DNA from: Sphingomonas sp.
GTDB lineage: Bacteria; Pseudomonadota; Alphaproteobacteria; Sphingomonadales; Sphingomonadaceae
DNA: 7,585 nt
Reading direction: 5' to 3'
Assembly: GCA_025936675.1 (NCBI GenBank)
Contig: JAICSX010000070.1
Coordinates: 1-7,585, forward strand
Shown here: positions 5,112-7,585 of the stretch, one piece after another
How positions within the stretch are numbered: the first letter of the stretch is position 1
Layout of the letters: the number at the start of each line of letters is the position of its first letter
The notes under the pieces: generated by a model
What the model was told of the DNA's origin: nothing
The model's input: the letters and a program-made list of their open reading frames with translations, nothing else
Databases searched by the model: none
Made by a program: the position numbers and the translations under genes

Positions 5112-5276
5112 ATGCAAACCCAGAACATCATCGAGCGCGCCTTCCAGCTGGCGCGCGGCTCCGACAATATCGACGAGATTCGCAAGGTCCTCCGCCGCGA
5201 AGGCTATTCGAACGTCGACGCGCACCTCGGCGGCGCGTCGATCAAGGCGGACCTGAAGAAGCAGTTCGTCCGCTAG
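5112..5276 (+). CDS. 54-aa conserved small protein, likely stress-induced
   Basis: A 54-aa soluble protein: MQTQNIIERAFQLARGSDNI, then DEIRKVLRREGYSNVDAHLG and a basic end (IKADLKKQFVR). It looks like a compact helical protein, with an IERAFQLA helix, a DEIRKVLRREGY helix and a third helix around SIKADL. This 'DIRxxLxxEGYxxVDAHLxGxSIxxDL' layout resembles small sphingomonad proteins I recall as hypothetical; it could be a small nucleic-acid- or protein-binding domain, but no function can be assigned. ATG 5112 has AGGA at 5 nt; the earlier in-frame ATG 5082 would lie at or before the transcription start predicted from the EcfG promoter and is rejected. The 31-nt gap to the next gene suggests possible co-transcription. 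Confidence 0.8.
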   Translation: MQTQNIIERAFQLARGSDNIDEIRKVLRREGYSNVDAHLGGASIKADLKKQFVR

Positions 5277-5307
5277 CTTCGGCTGGCGAGCCGCGGCGTC
5301 GCGGAAG

Positions 5308-6006
5308 ATGCTGCAGCAGCTTGGCCCGGATTTGTGGATCGCAGAGGGCGGCACCGTTTCGTTCTTCGGTTTCGATTATCCGACGCGCATGGCAGTCGTG
5401 CGCCTGGCAGGGGGCGGGTTGTGGCTGTGGTCGCCGATCGCGCCGAGCGCCGAGCTGGTCGATGAACTGGGTGCGCTCGGACCGGCGCGGCACTTGGTCA
5501 GTCCGAACAAGCTTCATCACCTGTTCCTGGCCGCTTGGCGGGACAGGTTTCCCGAGGCGAAGCTGTGGGGCACCGCGTCCACCATCGCTCGGTCCAAGGA
5601 CTTGAAATTTGCGGGAGTGCTGACTGACGTTCCGCCGCCCGACTGGGCCGGGCAGATCGACCAATATCATTTCACCAACTCGCGTTTCCTCGACGAAGTC
5701 ACGTTCTTCCACCGCAAGTCGCGCACCGCGATCATGGCCGATCTGTCGCAGCCGTTCAGTGAGCATTTCCTCAAGCAGCACTGGCCGTGGTGGCTGCGGT
5801 GGATCGCGCGGAGGGCGCGCATGATCGAAGGCTGGGGCTATGCGCCCATCGAGCTCCGGTTCAGCTTCCGGCGACGGTCCGAAGCGCGGGCGAAGGTCCT
5901 AGCGCTGATCGCGGACCGGCCGGAGCGGGTAGTCGTCGCCCACGGCGAGATCGCCCGCAGCGGCGGCACAGCCTATCTCCGCCGTGCCTTCTCCTGGCTG
6001 CTCTAG
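5308..6006 (+). CDS. DUF4336 family protein (metallo-beta-lactamase-like fold)
   Basis: A 232-aa cytoplasmic protein. The N-terminus (MLQQLGPDLWIAEGGTVSFF, then TRMAVVRLAGGGLWLWSPIA) and the central ALGPARHLVSPNKLHHLFLAAW, FPEAKLWGT, KDLKFAGVLTDVPPPDWAGQIDQY, and DEVTFFHRKSRTAIMADL match the DUF4336 family. DUF4336 is related in layout to metallo-beta-lactamases (the 'SPNKxHH' segment sits where the HxHxDH metal motif would be), but the full zinc motif is absent here, so metal-dependent hydrolysis cannot be assumed. The C-terminal 60 residues are very basic and Trp/Arg rich (WPWWLRWIARRARM). The start has GGAAG directly before ATG, a tight spacing. It lies 31 nt after the 54-aa gene. Confidence 0.9.
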   Translation: MLQQLGPDLWIAEGGTVSFFGFDYPTRMAVVRLAGGGLWLWSPIAPSAELVDELGALGPARHLVSPNKLHHLFLAAWRDRFPEAKLWGTASTIARSKDLKFAGVLTDVPPPDWAGQIDQYHFTNSRFLDEVTFFHRKSRTAIMADLSQPFSEHFLKQHWPWWLRWIARRARMIEGWGYAPIELRFSFRRRSEARAKVLALIADRPERVVVAHGEIARSGGTAYLRRAFSWLL

Positions 6007-6083
6007 CGCGCTGCCGCACAGCCGAGCACGCGCAGTCGGCCGGCCGGCGCCCTCCGCCGGGGTCAACTGCTTGCGACCACGGC

Positions 6084-6722
6084 TCAGCTGTTTTCGGCCT
6101 GCTCCGATTGGGCAGACCTGCGAGCGATGAATTCGGCGCGGCTGTTCTGCGATGGGAACGGCTCGGGCGGCACCGGCACGCCGAGGAATTCGCACAGCGG
6201 CTGCCAGCCTTCGTCCACTCGATAGACCAGCACCCGTTTGGGCTCGATCGACTGCCGGACCTCCTCTGTGTGGCGCTGGAAATAATCGATCAGGTACGAA
6301 CGGTCGTGCAAATGATCGGCAAGCGGCGGCTTGATGAAACTGCGGAAGAACTGCCCGGGCAAGCTGTCGCCCTTCATCGCGCTGTTGGCGACCCCGCCTT
6401 CGCGGAAGATTGTCGCCTGGGTGGATTCGAACCACTCTTCGGGGTCGCGAACGGTGTGGATGATCTTCGAGCCCGGAAAGGCGGAGGCAAGCTCTCGCCA
6501 GTAAGCCGCGGTCGGATAATCGACAGCCGAGCGATAGCCCGCGAAGATCGCCGCCCAGTCGGGCTCGCCGAGCCCGGCGGCGATCCACAGCGGCATTGTC
6601 TCCGGGTGGCCGAACACTTCGACCATGTGATGGCAGGGGCCGAAACCGAGCAGCTCGAGCGCGCTTTGCAGCGACTTGGTGCCGGTCCGCCCGAGGCCGG
6701 AGCCAATCACGTCGAGAGCCAT
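6084..6722 (-). CDS. PAPS-type sulfotransferase family protein (Sulfotransfer_4-like)
   Basis: A 212-aa protein. The phosphate loop is GSGLGRTGTKSLQSALELLG (residues 7-26, the 5'-phosphosulfate site). A VDYP motif at 67-70 precedes the helix with WRELASAFPGSKIIHTVRDP, and RDPEEWFES (92-100) supplies the Arg and Ser expected at the 3'-phosphate site. Near the C-terminus, YRVDEGWQPLCEFLG and PFPSQN match the 'GW.PLC.FLG....PFP..N' ending of the Sulfotransfer_4 family. Predicted role: transfer of sulfate from PAPS to an unknown acceptor; cytoplasmic. ATG 6722 has AAGGAG at 8 nt; an upstream in-frame extension to 6926 has no family match. No PAPS-synthesis genes are nearby. It converges with the DUF4336 gene. 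Confidence 0.9.
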   Translation of the reverse strand: MALDVIGSGLGRTGTKSLQSALELLGFGPCHHMVEVFGHPETMPLWIAAGLGEPDWAAIFAGYRSAVDYPTAAYWRELASAFPGSKIIHTVRDPEEWFESTQATIFREGGVANSAMKGDSLPGQFFRSFIKPPLADHLHDRSYLIDYFQRHTEEVRQSIEPKRVLVYRVDEGWQPLCEFLGVPVPPEPFPSQNSRAEFIARRSAQSEQAENS

Positions 6723-6953
6723 CGAGCCGCTCCTTCCAAGCGCATGTGGGGGCCGGGGTAGGCACCACGCGCCAGCGCGGCAAGGGAGGCGATGAGCGTG
6801 ACAAGCGAGCACTGCAATCTCGCTCTCGCCCGCGTTGAAGAATTTCAGCGCGCAGTCATGCCGGCGTGCAGGGGCGAGCACTGGAATGTCGTACTGCAGC
6901 GTGCCGGTGTTCGTCGTGCGGACCATCCCCGCCCTCGTCGTAGAAGCACTCGC
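6723..6953. other. 231-bp stretch without a convincing gene
   Basis: This lies between two minus-strand genes. Both strands carry open frames (minus from 6926 into the sulfotransferase; plus from 6792 into the DUF1993 gene), but the encoded sequences are rich in Arg, His, Cys and Pro and match no family I know. A 14-bp sequence, GCGAGCACTG(C/G)AAT, occurs twice (6805-6818 and 6874-6887), 69 bp apart. I see no clear terminator or promoter apart from the sulfotransferase ribosome binding site. Confidence 0.5.
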
Positions 6954-7517
6954 TCACGACACCGCCTCCGCCCGCAAATACCCGATCATGTGAGGCACGT
7001 AATCGGCCTTGCCGATCTCGACGCCTTCCTTCCGCAGGATCGCGTAGGCGGCCATGAGGTGGAAGTAGAATTGGCCGAGCGCCCAGTCGCGGGCGAACTG
7101 GGCTCGGGTGAGGTCGAACGTCATCCCCATCGGCAGGTCGAGGACCAGGGCTGAGTCTTCCGGCGCCTGGTCGAGCGCGTCGGCGCCGAGCGAGTCCACA
7201 TAGGCCAGCGCCTGGCCGATGCGCGCCTTGGCTTCGGCCAGCGTGCCTGGATTGTCGCCGGCGTTGCGGCCTTCGTTGAGGATGGCTTCGACCTCTGGTG
7301 GATGCTCCTCGCCGAGCAGGCGGCGGGGGCCGTCGTACGCCTGGACCGCAGCGAAGCGGATCTGGGTGGAGAGCGGGAACATGTCGGGCGCCAGCCGCGC
7401 CGAGAGCAGCGCTTCGGCCTCGTCCGGGCCGAGCTGCGTTTCGGCTTTGTCGAGCAGCCCTTTCAGGGTCTGGAGCATGTTGCGGTAGGTGGGGATCAGG
7501 AGGTCGGTGAGGTTCAT
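6954..7517 (-). CDS. DUF1993 family protein
   Basis: A 187-aa soluble, mainly helical protein whose full length and motifs match DUF1993 (distantly DinB-like four-helix bundle). Visible hallmarks are YRNMLQTLKGLLDKAE at 11-26, the diagnostic DMFPLSTQIRFA at 45-56, a DLPMGMTFDLTRAQF segment at 127-141, and QFYFHLMAAYAILRKEGVEI at 149-168, followed by GKADYVPH. The biochemical function is not known; His153 and His176 lie where related bundles may bind metal, which is inference. ATG 7517 has GAAGGA at 5 nt. The upstream sequence holds a CCTTCGA repeat; no promoter is clear before the window ends. Confidence 0.93.
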   Translation of the reverse strand: MNLTDLLIPTYRNMLQTLKGLLDKAETQLGPDEAEALLSARLAPDMFPLSTQIRFAAVQAYDGPRRLLGEEHPPEVEAILNEGRNAGDNPGTLAEAKARIGQALAYVDSLGADALDQAPEDSALVLDLPMGMTFDLTRAQFARDWALGQFYFHLMAAYAILRKEGVEIGKADYVPHMIGYLRAEAVS

Positions 7518-7523
7518 TTGCGT

Positions 7524-7562
7524 CCTTCGATACAGGCCTTCCTTCGAGACGGCCTTCGATAC
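7524..7562. repeat. Three CCTTCGA(T/G)AC copies
   Basis: CCTTCGATAC (7524-7533), CCTTCGAGAC (7541-7550) and CCTTCGATAC (7553-7562) lie just upstream of the DUF1993 gene, the first overlapping its ribosome binding site. Such CTTCGA-rich intergenic runs are common between sphingomonad genes (from memory), so this is probably the edge of a dispersed REP-like element. The window ends 23 bp later, so its extent cannot be seen. Confidence 0.5.
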
Positions 7563-7585
7563 GCCGTTCCGGCCACTCAGCCCTC

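Noticed and set aside
3675..5354. A 559-codon open frame on the minus strand
   Set aside because: It runs antisense through yaiI, yefM and yoeB, all clear family members. The translation is low-complexity and Arg/Asp rich, as expected from the opposite strand of GC-rich genes.
6044..6060. CCGGCG/CGCCGG hairpin between the DUF4336 and sulfotransferase genes as a bidirectional terminator
   Set aside because: A 6-bp GC stem without T tracts on either strand; such stems are frequent in this DNA.
6723..6926. 68-residue N-terminal extension of the sulfotransferase
   Set aside because: The PAPS loop normally lies within the first 20 residues, ATG 6722 has an excellent ribosome binding site, and the extension is Cys/His/Arg/Pro rich.
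1..7585. Mobile element, prophage, CRISPR array, tRNA or rRNA
   Set aside because: I saw no transposase or integrase motifs, terminal inverted repeats, regularly spaced repeats, or tRNA-like cloverleaf sequences.

Overview
The window reads as ordinary chromosomal DNA of a high-GC alphaproteobacterium, most likely a sphingomonad (Sphingomonas or a relative). This rests on strong GC bias at third codon positions, on small conserved proteins of a type I associate with sphingomonads, and on a promoter-like site matching the alphaproteobacterial EcfG (general stress response) consensus. The taxonomy is inference: there is no rRNA or other marker gene here.

Layout. At the left end is a small repeat-built lipoprotein (114-425, +) with a clear intrinsic terminator. 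It converges on a run of minus-strand genes: a 95-aa conserved soluble protein (497-784), a small exported protein (896-1291), a stand-alone GAF-domain protein (1388-1882, GTG start) and an exported two-lobed retropepsin-like aspartic protease (1992-3065, TTG start). A 42-aa Lys-rich protein (3261-3389, +) then meets an exported DUF3833-like protein (3386-3889, -) tail to tail, with the two stop codons overlapping. The latter is divergent from a UPF0178/YaiI protein (3990-4448, +), and a 16-bp palindrome lies between them.

The best-defined functional unit is a complete yefM-yoeB toxin-antitoxin operon (4480-4997, +). Its promoter and operator sit directly on the yaiI stop codon, and toxin and antitoxin overlap in a GTGA. 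Next comes a 54-aa protein (5112-5276, +) behind a textbook EcfG-type promoter, then a DUF4336 protein (5308-6006, +). On the minus strand the right end holds a PAPS-type sulfotransferase-family protein (6084-6722) and a DUF1993 protein (6954-7517), separated by a 231-bp stretch with no convincing gene. A short tandem CCTTCGA-type repeat lies at the right edge.

The genes do not form one pathway; apart from the toxin-antitoxin pair they look like independent housekeeping, envelope and stress loci. I see no phage, transposon, CRISPR array, tRNA or rRNA, and no clear case for a wholly new system. The most interesting items are the 11-residue, LEA-like repeats in the lipoprotein, the duplicated protease lobes, the EcfG-controlled microprotein, and the compact, possibly leaderless yefM-yoeB promoter-operator.
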